This document shows, in pieces, positions 25,028 through 34,177 of a DNA stretch of 64,000 nucleotides. Source of the stretch: Candidatus Eremiobacterota bacterium (GTDB lineage Bacteria > Vulcanimicrobiota > CADAWZ01 > Ess09-12); the NCBI GenBank assembly GCA_031082125.1, contig JAVHLM010000002.1, forward strand, positions 175,012 to 239,011. The letters are read 5' to 3'. Each line of letters starts with the position of its first letter. Within the stretch, counting starts at the first letter, position 1. A program made the translations under genes and the position numbers. The notes below the pieces were generated by a model, which was given only the letters and a program-made list of their open reading frames with translations, did not search any database and was not told where the DNA came from.

Positions 25028-26689
25028 TTGTCCTACTTTTCCGAGTTTATCAAGCATATAAAGCCGACAGACTATGTCGGCATGGCTATTGCCGTCATAG
25101 TGCTCATCATGGCGGCGGAATATGCCAAGAGCTTCAGGAAGAAGCCCTTCGACGTCATTGGGAAGCGCAAGTATTTCTTCATAGGTTCAGGCATTCTTGT
25201 CGTGATATCGGTCCTGTCGCTTGCAATCAATGCTTTGCACATCGGGGGAGGGAAGCTGAACTACTCCCTTGAGTTCACTGGCGGTACCATCGTTGAGCTC
25301 GGCTTCGCCAAGCAGGACATCACCTCCGAAAATATCACCAAGGCAGTGGAGGAATACAACAGCACGATAGAAAACCCGGTGCATAAGCTCAAGCACCCTG
25401 TCGTGCAGATGGAAGGCAAGCTCAAGACTGTCGAGTATCCCGAAAAGCTCAAAGAGGTCGAGGTGATCCTCAAGAAAACCGATGGAGGCACCATTACCGC
25501 TTCCGAGCTCAACGGCATTGCCGCGCCTTTTGTTGACCGTTACGGCAAGGCGCAGCTTCTTGACAGCGCTTTGCCGGAAGGCGCCGAGGTCAAGGTGAGA
25601 ATAGGCCTTCCCGAAATAAAGAAGCCCTCGACATTGCCGGGTGCGCAGGCACCCGAAGCCTTGCCGGCACCCGATATGGATGAAGCTCCCAAGCCTTCAG
25701 GGTATACCAGGGAAAGCATCCAGACCATTATTTCCTTTTACCACAAGAATCTCGAGGTTGTCGAGGTGAAGGAGCTTGAGCTTGTGGCGGCGCCTGCCAG
25801 GATAAAGGATTACAAGGCTGCCATTATAAGGATTACCAAGGAAGATAACTCGAACCTGTCAGCCGATGACGTGCTGGTGCTGGTCTCCTATATCGCCAGG
25901 CTTTACGGTGATGTATACAAGTTCAAGGTGGAGAGCATCGGCCCCTCAATAGGCCAGGAGCTCACTCAGAAGGCGCTGCTTGCCATCCTGGTCGCCCTGC
26001 TCATCCAGCTTGTCTATATCACCCTCCGGTTCGGCAACCAGTCGCGCTTCGGATTTGCCGCCGATATCGCGCTCTTTCACGACCTCGTGATCATGACAGG
26101 CATATACTCCATTGCGGGCCGCGAGCTGGACTCCCCCTTCCTGGCGGCCCTCCTTACCGTGATCGGTTACTCGGTGATGGACTCCATCGTCATCTTCGAC
26201 AGGATCCGCGAGAACCTCAAGATCTTCAAAAAAGAGACCTACGAGGAGGCGGTAAACATCTCGGTCAACCAGACCATGACCCGCTCGGTGAACACTCTTC
26301 TCACCGTGCTCATCACCCTCTTCGCCCTCTATTTCTTCGGCGGGAAAACCCTGCAGAATTTCGCCTTCGCCCTTCTCATCGGCTGCACCCTTGGCGCCTA
26401 CTCGTCGATATTCATTGCGAGCCCAATCGTGGTTCTTATTGACGAATGGGTGAAAAAGAAGGAGCAGGAGCGCGTTGCGACCCGCCGGGCGGCCCTGGCG
26501 GCGGCATCAGCGGAGAAATCCGCAAGGATAAAGGAGAGCGCCCCTCAGAAGCAGGTGTCCCAGGAGCCGGCCTCAGTGGAAGGTGGCGACGAGGTCTCCG
26601 ATGAGGAGGCCCGGGGCAAGCTCAGGCGCCTCAAGACCAAGAGCAAGCAGAAAAGAAAGCTTGCAAAGATTGAAGGGAAGAAAAAATAA
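25028..26689 (+). CDS. secF: Protein translocase subunit SecF, enlarged
   Basis: SecF partners with SecD. The core is clear: LEFTGGTIVELGF, then VESIGPSIGQELTQKAL, the span VIGYSVMDSIVIFDRIREN and six hydrophobic segments. At 553 residues it is far longer than the usual ~300. Three additions account for this: an extra N-terminal span (about residues 17-33), an extracytoplasmic domain of ~240 residues including a Pro-rich linker near 195-220, and a ~95-residue charged Lys-rich tail. The TTG start at 25028 is fixed by AAGGAGG 7 bp before it. A terminator follows. Confidence 0.92.
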   Translation: MSYFSEFIKHIKPTDYVGMAIAVIVLIMAAEYAKSFRKKPFDVIGKRKYFFIGSGILVVISVLSLAINALHIGGGKLNYSLEFTGGTIVELGFAKQDITSENITKAVEEYNSTIENPVHKLKHPVVQMEGKLKTVEYPEKLKEVEVILKKTDGGTITASELNGIAAPFVDRYGKAQLLDSALPEGAEVKVRIGLPEIKKPSTLPGAQAPEALPAPDMDEAPKPSGYTRESIQTIISFYHKNLEVVEVKELELVAAPARIKDYKAAIIRITKEDNSNLSADDVLVLVSYIARLYGDVYKFKVESIGPSIGQELTQKALLAILVALLIQLVYITLRFGNQSRFGFAADIALFHDLVIMTGIYSIAGRELDSPFLAALLTVIGYSVMDSIVIFDRIRENLKIFKKETYEEAVNISVNQTMTRSVNTLLTVLITLFALYFFGGKTLQNFAFALLIGCTLGAYSSIFIASPIVVLIDEWVKKKEQERVATRRAALAAASAEKSARIKESAPQKQVSQEPASVEGGDEVSDEEARGKLRRLKTKSKQKRKLAKIEGKKK

Positions 26690-26732
26690 GGAAAATTATC
26701 AAATAATTAACAAAGTGCAAGGGAGCAACCCC

Positions 26733-26761
26733 TTTACAGTTCCTCAAGGCAGTGCTATAAT
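26733..26761 (+). promoter_or_regulatory. Sigma70-type promoter inside the secF terminator
   Basis: TTTACA (26733-26738), 17 bp and a perfect TATAAT (26756-26761). The -10 box lies in the loop of the hairpin at 26738-26777, so RNA started near 26768 lacks the left arm and cannot form that terminator. Confidence 0.8.
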
Positions 26762-26785
26762 TACACCCTGAGGAACTTTTTCTTT
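26738..26785 (+). terminator. Intrinsic terminator after secF
   Basis: Perfect 9-bp arms AGTTCCTCA (26738-26746) and TGAGGAACT (26769-26777) with a 22-nt loop, followed by TTTTCTTT. It ends secDF transcription. Confidence 0.78.
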
Positions 26786-26818
26786 CCTCAGAAGCACTCA
26801 CGAAAGGCTCTGCAGTCA

Positions 26819-27097
26819 ATGGATGAAGACGCTCTGATGAAGGAAAAGCTCGATCCTGATCTTTACAGGAAGCTCAAGGATGACTGTGCCGAGCCGGTGC
26901 AGGTGATTGTGCAGACCCAGGACGGACTCAAGGAAGACGACAGAAAGATCATGAAAACCCTTGGCGGAAAAATCAAGGATGACCTCTATATTATCAATGC
27001 CTTTTCCGCCGAGCTCCCCTGCATGGCCCTTAAATCACTGATCCTGAGCCCGCGGGTGGTGAGAGTCTATTTCGACGCCCAGGTAAGGGCGATCTGA
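26819..27097 (+). CDS. Stand-alone subtilase propeptide/I9 inhibitor-like protein
   Basis: The 92-residue protein matches the inhibitor I9 (subtilisin propeptide) pattern: VQVIVQT, a GGKIKDDLYIINAFSAELP core, and SPRVVRVYFD at the end. No signal peptide and no protease domain are present, so it would act in the cytoplasm, as known stand-alone I9 proteins do when they inhibit intracellular subtilases. No subtilase is encoded in the window. It has its own strong promoter. The family call rests on motif reading. Confidence 0.68.
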   Translation: MDEDALMKEKLDPDLYRKLKDDCAEPVQVIVQTQDGLKEDDRKIMKTLGGKIKDDLYIINAFSAELPCMALKSLILSPRVVRVYFDAQVRAI

Positions 27098-27181
27098 AGC
27101 CATAGTTTCTCAAGGTGCTCAAAGGGTGGGGAGTCCTTATTCCAATGTGCTGATGCATTGAAGCCAGGAGGGACTCTGAAT

Positions 27182-28498
27182 ATGTCCAGGCGGCTTTACA
27201 AGCTTCTCAGGGAAAATCAGAGCATCATTCTTTACAGGCTCCTCAAGTCTTTTCACCGGTTTTCCCGGGAAAAGGGCACGGCCTCTGATTTTGATACCCT
27301 GTATTATTACTGTGACTCCCTGCTTGGAGGCTACCTTGAGCTTCTTGAAACGGGAAGCCACCAGCGTATAGAGAAATTTTTCCTCTCCACGGCAGAGCAG
27401 TGGGCCAGGCTCGGTTTTGACATTGAGGAGACGCAGAAAAGCTTCTCCCTTCTCTGGGAGCTCTGCACCCCCCTCCTGGAGAAGCGTTATTACCATAATC
27501 CCCACATCAGGGCCCGCCTGAAGCTGGACCTGGAAAGCACCCTCAGGAAACTTTTCACCCTTTATTCCACCATATATAACTCCGTGCTGGTGAGGCCCCA
27601 GCGTGAGGAAACGAGGATCTTCGAGCGTGTCTTCAAAGAGACGGCTGACTGCATATTCTCCTTTGACAAGGATCAGAGGATCACCATCATCAACCCCGCG
27701 ATGGAGAAGTTCCTGGGCATCACCCTTGACGAGGTCTACGGGAAAAAGTGCTGCGAGGTCCTCAAATGGAAGGAGAGGCAGAAGGTGCGCCGCTGCCAGT
27801 CGGGCTGCGAGGTCCTCGATGCCTTCAGGAAGGGCGAAAACAGCGCTTACTGCGAAGGGCTTCTCGAGATTAACCGCTGGAAAAAGCGGTGGGTAGGCAC
27901 ATCGGCCTCCTGTGTCCGCGACGCCTCAGGGGAGATCCGGGAGATCATCCTCATCATGAGGGATGTGAGCCATGCCAAGGAAGTACAGCGCCGCCTCGAG
28001 GAGGAGATCCAGACCTTTGAGACGCTGGCCGACACGACAAGGGGCATCGATCTCAAGATTCCATGCCTGAGCGAGTTTGTCATCACGGCCAGGGCCCAGG
28101 CGGAGCTCATATCAAGGCGCATGCGATTCTCGCCCGAGAGGATACAGGATATCAAGTCTGCCGTGGGAGAGGCATGCGACAACGCCATCGAGCATGGAAG
28201 CTCCCCAAAAGGCGTTGATATAAGGTACCGCGTAAGAGGCACCAATCTCCTCATTGAAATTGAAGATTACGGCGAAGGCTTCGATGCCGATGAAGCCGGC
28301 GGAAGCCTTCCTTCGCCCTATGTGGAGGGAGGAAGGGGGCTCTTCCTGATGAAAAACCTTGTCGATGATCTCCAGATTGTGAGCAGGAAAGGCCAGGGCA
28401 CCAAGGTGTCCATGGAGATATACAGGAACCCGGCCCTCATGAAGCGCAAGAAAAAAGAGGATCGCTGGAAGACTCAAAGAAAAGTCTGTGTCATGTGA
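27182..28498 (+). CDS. PAS-domain protein with RsbW-type (HATPase_c_2) ATPase domain
   Basis: The 438-residue protein has three parts: an unrecognised helical N-terminus (1-140), a PAS domain (~150-270, with an INPAMEKFLGI motif and a Cys-rich insert CCEVLK...RRCQSGCEV), and a C-terminal anti-sigma-type ATPase with the N-box VGEACDNAIEHGSS, EDYGEGFD and GGRGLFLMKNL. RsbW-type domains phosphorylate anti-anti-sigma proteins or bind sigma factors. A related stand-alone domain is encoded at 42527-43003. AGGAGGG supports ATG 27182 over the TTG at 27158. The cysteines in PAS suggest redox or metal sensing, which is inference. Confidence 0.83.
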   Translation: MSRRLYKLLRENQSIILYRLLKSFHRFSREKGTASDFDTLYYYCDSLLGGYLELLETGSHQRIEKFFLSTAEQWARLGFDIEETQKSFSLLWELCTPLLEKRYYHNPHIRARLKLDLESTLRKLFTLYSTIYNSVLVRPQREETRIFERVFKETADCIFSFDKDQRITIINPAMEKFLGITLDEVYGKKCCEVLKWKERQKVRRCQSGCEVLDAFRKGENSAYCEGLLEINRWKKRWVGTSASCVRDASGEIREIILIMRDVSHAKEVQRRLEEEIQTFETLADTTRGIDLKIPCLSEFVITARAQAELISRRMRFSPERIQDIKSAVGEACDNAIEHGSSPKGVDIRYRVRGTNLLIEIEDYGEGFDADEAGGSLPSPYVEGGRGLFLMKNLVDDLQIVSRKGQGTKVSMEIYRNPALMKRKKKEDRWKTQRKVCVM

Positions 28499-28507
28499 GA
28501 GGTTGCC

Positions 28508-29839
28508 ATGGAAAAAGTAGCAGAAGTCACGGAAAAAATGGAGAAGATTGTTTCGCTGTGCAAAAGGAGGGGATTCATATTTCCCAGCTCCGAAATCTAC
28601 GGAGGCCTTGGAAGCACCTGGGACTATGGGCCCATAGGGGTTCTTCTCAAGAACAACGTGAAAGCTGCCTGGTGGAGGGACAACGTGCAGCTGAGAACTG
28701 ATATGGCAGGCCTGGACGCCTCAATACTGATGCATCCCATGGTGTGGAAGGCTTCAGGCCATGTGGACTCTTTCCAGGATCCCCTTGTGGACTGCAAGGG
28801 CTGCAAGAAGCGTTTCCGCGCTGATGACATCGGGAGTGACAAGTGCCCCGAGTGCGGCGGAGAATTTACCGAGTCCCGCCAGTTCAACCTGATGTTCAAG
28901 ACCTTCATGGGGCCTGTCGAAGAGGACTCGGCAGTGGTCTACATGAGGCCTGAGACCGCCCAGGGGATTTTTGTGAATTTCAAGAACGTGGCCACCGTCA
29001 CCAGGAAGAAGCTGCCCTTCGGCATCGCCCAGGTCGGCAAGGCCTTCAGGAACGAGATCACACCGGGGAAATTTACCTTCAGGACCAGGGAGTTTGAGCA
29101 GATGGAGATAGAGTTTTTCTGCCATCCCTCTGAGTCGGAACGGTGGTTTGACTACTGGGTGGAGGAGCGCTACCAGTGGTATCTCAGGTACGGCATCAGG
29201 AAGGAGAACCTGAGGCTCCGCCCCCATGGGAAGGACGAGCTTGCCCATTATGCAAAGGGATGCCAGGACGTGGAGTACCAGTTCACCTGGGGGTGGTCGG
29301 AGCTTGAGGGAATTGCCAACAGGACCGACTATGATCTCAAGCAGCACTCCGAGTTTTCCGGGGAGAACCTCTCCTACTTTGACGAAGAGAAAAACGAGCA
29401 TTTCATTCCCTATGTCATAGAGCCTTCTGCCGGCGCCGACAGGGGCACCCTCGCCTTTCTTGTCGATGCCTATGACGAGGACGAGGCACCCACCGAGAAG
29501 GGTGCGATGGAAAAGCGCGTGGTAATGCGTTTCTCGAAGGCAATCGCCCCCGTGAAGGTGGCGGTGCTCCCTCTTTCGAAAAAGCCCGATCTCCAGGAAG
29601 TCTCCCAGAAAGTCTATCACGATGTGAGAAGGAATTTCTTCTGCGAGTATGATGACCGCGGAAGCATAGGGAAGCGCTACCGCCGCCAGGATGAGATAGG
29701 GACCCTCTATGCCGTCACCGTGGATTTCCAGACCCTGGAAGACAAGGCCGTCACGATCCGCGACAGGGACTCCATGAAGCAGGAGAGGATTGCTCTTGAA
29801 AGCCTTGTCCCCTACCTGAAGGAGCGCTTGGAGCAGTAA
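28508..29839 (+). CDS. glyS: Glycyl-tRNA synthetase, single-chain alpha2 type
   Basis: This class II synthetase charges tRNA-Gly. The 443-residue chain is the archaeal/eukaryotic-like homodimeric form also found in many bacteria, not the GlyQ/GlyS tetramer. Motifs are RRGFIFPSSEIYGG, RPETAQGIFVNF (motif 2 region), FRNEITPGKFTFRTREFEQ and EPSAGADRG (motif 3 region). A zinc ribbon CKGC...CPEC sits near residue 98-120. It begins 9 bp after the PAS/ATPase gene and is followed 7 bp later by the hybrid kinase, an unusual mix of housekeeping and signalling genes on one strand. Confidence 0.96.
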   Translation: MEKVAEVTEKMEKIVSLCKRRGFIFPSSEIYGGLGSTWDYGPIGVLLKNNVKAAWWRDNVQLRTDMAGLDASILMHPMVWKASGHVDSFQDPLVDCKGCKKRFRADDIGSDKCPECGGEFTESRQFNLMFKTFMGPVEEDSAVVYMRPETAQGIFVNFKNVATVTRKKLPFGIAQVGKAFRNEITPGKFTFRTREFEQMEIEFFCHPSESERWFDYWVEERYQWYLRYGIRKENLRLRPHGKDELAHYAKGCQDVEYQFTWGWSELEGIANRTDYDLKQHSEFSGENLSYFDEEKNEHFIPYVIEPSAGADRGTLAFLVDAYDEDEAPTEKGAMEKRVVMRFSKAIAPVKVAVLPLSKKPDLQEVSQKVYHDVRRNFFCEYDDRGSIGKRYRRQDEIGTLYAVTVDFQTLEDKAVTIRDRDSMKQERIALESLVPYLKERLEQ

Positions 29840-29846
29840 CCCCTCT

Positions 29847-32594
29847 ATGGAATATGCTCTTTCTCCCTTTATCCTTGACAAGCTTGACGAGCTCGTAGTC
29901 ATTATCGGCCCCATGGGAAGCATTGTTGACTGCAACATCGCTCTGGGGAGAGCACTGGTCCTGGCCAGGGACAAGCTGAAGGGGAGAAACTTTGCCGCAA
30001 TGGTGTCTTTCCCGGGAGGCCGGGAAGCCTTTGAGAGCTGTCTCGGCACACTCTCATCGCCCGAAAGAGAGGTATCATTCACCACGGTCAGTGAAGCCTC
30101 TGACGCCTCGCCCCTCCACATCACCTGGAAGCTTTCGGCCCTCCCTTCTCCGGCCCGCCATTTCCTTGCCGTCGGTACTGCGGCTCCCGCCACAGGGCAG
30201 GCAAGGCCCGCCACGGAGCTGCACCTCAAGGAGCAGCTCCATTTAGTCCAGGAAGTAATGGATGCCATCCCCAGCCCTGTCTTTTACAAGGACCGGGAGG
30301 GAGTATACCGCGGCTGCAACAGGGCTTTTGAGCTTTTCCTGGGCCGTGCGGGGAGCGAGATAGTGGGAAAGACCACCCAGGAAGTAGCACCTCCTGATCT
30401 TGCCGCCCTTTATCATAAAATGGACAGTGAGCTCATCAGGGGGCCTGAGCATGGCCAGGTCTATGAGGCAAAGGTGAAGACTGCCCAGGGTGCCGTGAGA
30501 GACGTGGTTTTCCATAAGGCAGTGTACTTTGACATTCACCATGAGCCTGCGGGGATCGTAGGGGTCATCCTGGATATCACCGACAGGAAAAGGGCAGAGG
30601 AAGCCCTCGTGAAGGCCAGGGATGCCGCAGAGGCGGCAAACGTGGCAAAAAGCCAGTTTCTCGCCACGATGAGCCATGAGATAAGGACTCCCCTCAACGC
30701 AATCATAGGCCTCACAGGGCTTCTGCTGGACATGAGGCTCTCCCAGGAGCAGCGCGAGTATATGCATATTGTGAAAGTCTCTTCCGAGACCCTTCTCGCC
30801 ATTATCAATGATATTCTGGACTATTCAAAGATTGAAGCGGGAAAACTGGATTTCGAGAGCATGGATTTTGACCTCCACCGCACCGTGGAGGACACCGTCG
30901 ATTCGCTCTCGATGAAGGCTCACCAGAAGCACCTGGAGCTGAACTTCCTTATGGACCACGACGTACCCCGCTCCCTCAGGGGCGATCCAGGAAGGCTCAG
31001 GCAGATTCTTGTCAATCTGATAGCCAATGCCATCAAGTTCACCGAGAAGGGCGAGGCGTTCCTCAAAGTGAGCCTTGATAAGGAGACTTCCACCCACGTG
31101 ACCGTGAGGTTTACCCTCAAAGACACCGGTATTGGAATCTCGGCCTCGGCTCAGGGAAAGCTATTTTCCCCCTTCACCCAGATGGATGCCTCCACGACGA
31201 GGCATTACGGGGGGACGGGCCTGGGCCTTGCAATTTCCAAGCGGCTTGTTGAGCTCATGGGCGGGCAGATCGGAGTGAAAAGCAAGGAAGGTGAAGGCTC
31301 CAGGTTCTGGTTTACCGCCATTTTTGAAAAACAGGCAAAAGAGCAGCGGGAGTGCTGGTTTTCCCCCACCGATCTGGAGGAATTGCAGATCCTGGTTGTG
31401 GATGACAACAGCACCAACAGGCTTGTCATGAGAGAGCTGCTGCGCCTCTCAGGGTGCAGGTATGACGATGCTTCAGGCGCCGAGGAGGGCCTGGAAAAGC
31501 TCCGGGCCCGGGCCATGAAGGGAGAGCCTTTTGCCATGGCTCTTATTGATCTTGAGATGCCCGGAATCGATGGATTCATGATGGCGGCCAGGATCAGGGA
31601 AGATGCCATGCTTTCAGGGATGACCCTGATTCTCTGCTCTTCCAGAGGGAACCTTGAAAGAGAAAGCACGCTCAAGCGCCATGGCTTTGACGCGCAGCTT
31701 GCCAAGCCCATAAGGTACTCACTCCTTTACGAGACCATCATGAAAATCAAGGACAGGAAGGCGGGTCATGAGGAGCCCGCGCCTGCCTGTGCCGAGACGC
31801 TCGCACCTCTCAAGCCTGATCACCGGCACATCAGGGTCCTGCTGGCCGAAGACAATATCACCAACCAGAAAGTGGCCCTGCGGATCCTGGAAAAGTTCGG
31901 CTACCATGTTGACGCAGTGGCCAATGGAAGGGAGGCCCTGGAGGCGCTGGAGACAGTGGCCTATGATATCATCATCATGGACGTTCAGATGCCCGAGCTT
32001 GACGGCCTGGAAGCGACGGCAAGGATCAGGGAGAGGGAAAAGGAGCGGGGGGGCCATATTCCCATTATCGCAATGACTGCCTGCGCAATGAAAGGCGACA
32101 GGGAGCGGTGCCTGGCGAGCGGGATGGATGACTACATCTCTAAGCCGATACAGTCCGGCGAACTCCATGAGATGCTTCTGCAGCATCTCAGGAGTGCCTT
32201 CGGGGATCTCAGGATTCCCCTTGAAGAGAATGCCGGGCACCCGCACGATCTCTTCGATGTCGCCGAGGTGATGAAGCGCATTGATAATGACAGAACCCTC
32301 CTCAGGGAAGTGCTGGAGATATTTCTTGAAGATGTCCCGAACCAGATTAAGAACCTCGAGGGAGCCATACATGATCAGAAATTCAAGGAGATTGGGCGTT
32401 TGGGCCATATTCTCAAGGGAGCGTCGTCAAATATGGGTGCCCACCGCCTCAGGGAAGTAGGCTTTCAGATAGAAAAGGCCGGCTCGTCTTCCGACCTTGC
32501 GAAGGCGTCTTCCCTTTACCAGAAGCTTGTCGATGAATATCATGCCCTGGAAGAGGTATTAAAGGATTACCTGGAGAAAAACCCTCTGCCATGA
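29847..32594 (+). CDS. Hybrid histidine kinase, PAS-HisKA-HATPase-REC-REC-HPt
   Basis: This is a soluble 915-residue phosphorelay protein. After a divergent N-terminal sensor region come PAS (~133-250), HisKA with SHEIRTPL (phosphoacceptor H277), an intact HATPase (N-box near 390, DTGIGIS 426-432, GGTGLGLAIS 455-464), REC1 (D568), REC2 (D712) and HPt (H854 in LGHILKGASSNMGA). All phosphate-bearing residues are present, so it can run a full intramolecular relay. No membrane span is seen; the signal is probably cytoplasmic. A response regulator follows 25 bp later and is a plausible output. Confidence 0.93.
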   Translation: MEYALSPFILDKLDELVVIIGPMGSIVDCNIALGRALVLARDKLKGRNFAAMVSFPGGREAFESCLGTLSSPEREVSFTTVSEASDASPLHITWKLSALPSPARHFLAVGTAAPATGQARPATELHLKEQLHLVQEVMDAIPSPVFYKDREGVYRGCNRAFELFLGRAGSEIVGKTTQEVAPPDLAALYHKMDSELIRGPEHGQVYEAKVKTAQGAVRDVVFHKAVYFDIHHEPAGIVGVILDITDRKRAEEALVKARDAAEAANVAKSQFLATMSHEIRTPLNAIIGLTGLLLDMRLSQEQREYMHIVKVSSETLLAIINDILDYSKIEAGKLDFESMDFDLHRTVEDTVDSLSMKAHQKHLELNFLMDHDVPRSLRGDPGRLRQILVNLIANAIKFTEKGEAFLKVSLDKETSTHVTVRFTLKDTGIGISASAQGKLFSPFTQMDASTTRHYGGTGLGLAISKRLVELMGGQIGVKSKEGEGSRFWFTAIFEKQAKEQRECWFSPTDLEELQILVVDDNSTNRLVMRELLRLSGCRYDDASGAEEGLEKLRARAMKGEPFAMALIDLEMPGIDGFMMAARIREDAMLSGMTLILCSSRGNLERESTLKRHGFDAQLAKPIRYSLLYETIMKIKDRKAGHEEPAPACAETLAPLKPDHRHIRVLLAEDNITNQKVALRILEKFGYHVDAVANGREALEALETVAYDIIIMDVQMPELDGLEATARIREREKERGGHIPIIAMTACAMKGDRERCLASGMDDYISKPIQSGELHEMLLQHLRSAFGDLRIPLEENAGHPHDLFDVAEVMKRIDNDRTLLREVLEIFLEDVPNQIKNLEGAIHDQKFKEIGRLGHILKGASSNMGAHRLREVGFQIEKAGSSSDLAKASSLYQKLVDEYHALEEVLKDYLEKNPLP

Positions 32595-32619
32595 GAGAGG
32601 GAGAACGAAAGGATTCACT

Positions 32620-33273
32620 ATGAAAGTGCTTATTGCGGAAGATGATTTTACCTCGAGGAGAATGCTCGAGGCAATGCTTTCCAGGTGGGATTACGAGGTG
32701 ATATCCACTGTCGATGGCGATGAAGCCTGGGGGCATCTCAGTGTTGACGATCCGCCAAGGCTTGCCGTGCTTGACTGGATGATGCCGGGCATGGACGGCG
32801 TGGAGATATGCCGGAGACTGAGGGATCACGAGACACCCACACCCGTCTATATCGTCCTTCTCACCACGAGGGGCCGGAAGGAGGACATTGTCATGGGGCT
32901 TGATGCAGGGGCCAATGATTACATCACCAAGCCCTTTGACCGTGAGGAGCTCAAGGCACGCCTCAAGGTAGGCCAGAGGGTCGTGGAGCTCCAGGCTGCC
33001 CTGGTCCACCAGGTCACCGAGCTTCAGGCCGCCCTGGCCCATGTGAGAACCCTCCAGAGCATTCTCCCCATCTGCTCATACTGCAAGAAGATACGCGATG
33101 ACAAGGATTACTGGCACAACGTGGAATCCTATATAGCCGACCACACCGGCTCAGAATTCTCCCACAGCATCTGCCCTGGCTGTTACGAAAAGTTCGTGGA
33201 GCCTGAACTGCGCAAGTTCTCGGGCAAAAAGCCCCGGGGAGGGGGGGCGGCGAAGCGGGAGGCGCCTCATTGA
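32620..33273 (+). CDS. Response regulator with C-terminal Cys4 domain
   Basis: The 217-residue protein has an N-terminal receiver domain with phosphoacceptor D52 (LAVLDWMMPGMDG), the switch Thr and Lys (TKPFD), then a coiled linker of repeated QAAL text (about 120-148). It ends in a small domain with CSYC (152-155) and CPGC (185-188) plus the YWHNVESYI and FSHSICP text. This C-terminal domain recurs in many bacterial receiver and GAF proteins and probably binds zinc. It has no DNA-binding domain. It probably takes phosphate from the preceding hybrid kinase. Confidence 0.88.
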   Translation: MKVLIAEDDFTSRRMLEAMLSRWDYEVISTVDGDEAWGHLSVDDPPRLAVLDWMMPGMDGVEICRRLRDHETPTPVYIVLLTTRGRKEDIVMGLDAGANDYITKPFDREELKARLKVGQRVVELQAALVHQVTELQAALAHVRTLQSILPICSYCKKIRDDKDYWHNVESYIADHTGSEFSHSICPGCYEKFVEPELRKFSGKKPRGGGAAKREAPH

Positions 33274-33355
33274 CTTTTTGCTGAAATTTCATTATCATAG
33301 AAAGAGGACCAAGTGCTCGGCACTACCTCCCGTGAAGAAGGGGTATGCACTTTCT

Positions 33356-34177
33356 ATGGGCCTTCCACAAAGAAATCCTCGCTCTTTTCTTTTTATTTCA
33401 AGAACTGTTCTGGCCATGGCGCTCACAGGAATTGTAGTGCTCTGTGCCTTTCTCCCTCCTCAAGTCCTGGCCGCTCCGGCATCGGACTTTACCAGGGGGC
33501 TTACCCTTCCCAAGGTGGATTTTGACTTTGAAAGACCTAAGGATCCCCTCGCCTCAAGCCTGCAGCTCATCATGTACCTCACGATTCTCCAGCTCATTCC
33601 CTATTTCGTCGTGTGCTGCACGTCATTCATAAGGATCACCATCATATTTTCCTTCCTGAAGACCTCGCTGGGAACCACCCATGCCCCCTCACAGCAGATC
33701 TGGATAGGCTTTGCCATGATGCTCACCATCTTTATCATGGCCCCTGTCTTTCAACGTATCGACAGGGAAGCCCTTACCCCTTATAAAAACAAGCAGATTC
33801 AATATGACGAGTTTGTCGGCAAGGCCACGAAGCCTGTCATGGATTTCATGAAGCTCAACACGAGGCAGAAGGATCTCAAGCTTTTCGTGATGCTCTCGAA
33901 ACCGAAGGATCCCGTCAAGCTCTACAACAATCCCCCTTTCTTCGTGCTTGTGGCGGCCTTCATCATAAGCGAGATGAAGACGGCCTTTTATGTGGGCTTC
34001 ATCATTTACCTGCCCTTTCTCTGCATTGATATGATTACGGCCTCGGTGCTCATGTCCATGGGGATGTTCATGCTCTCTCCCATGGGTATCTCCCTTCCCA
34101 TGAAAATGCTCACCTTCATCATGATTGACGGGTGGGAGCTTCTTGTTGAGGGGCTTGTCAGGAGTTACCGCTACTGA
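33356..34177 (+). CDS. fliP: FliP/SctR-family export-gate protein
   Basis: FliP forms the core export gate of flagellar and type III secretion systems. The family text is clear: SFIRITIIFSFLKTSLGT, MAPVFQRID, DLKLFVML, the VLVAAFIISEMKTAFYVGFIIYLPF span, LMSMGMFMLSP and DGWELLVEGL. It has an N-terminal signal-like hydrophobic stretch ending in LAAPAS, as in flagellar FliP. ATG 33356 is chosen because it opens a plausible signal peptide; GTG 33332 is possible. No other flagellar or type III gene (fliQ, fliR, flhA, flhB) is near, so whether it works in motility or secretion is open. Confidence 0.9.
   Translation: MGLPQRNPRSFLFISRTVLAMALTGIVVLCAFLPPQVLAAPASDFTRGLTLPKVDFDFERPKDPLASSLQLIMYLTILQLIPYFVVCCTSFIRITIIFSFLKTSLGTTHAPSQQIWIGFAMMLTIFIMAPVFQRIDREALTPYKNKQIQYDEFVGKATKPVMDFMKLNTRQKDLKLFVMLSKPKDPVKLYNNPPFFVLVAAFIISEMKTAFYVGFIIYLPFLCIDMITASVLMSMGMFMLSPMGISLPMKMLTFIMIDGWELLVEGLVRSYRY

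Noticed and set aside
28754..30268. 504-residue open frame antisense to glyS and the hybrid kinase
   Set aside because: It spans two certain genes on the other strand and carries no recognisable motifs.
33356..34177. A type III secretion or flagellar locus
   Set aside because: Only fliP is present; no other export, ring or filament gene was found in the window.
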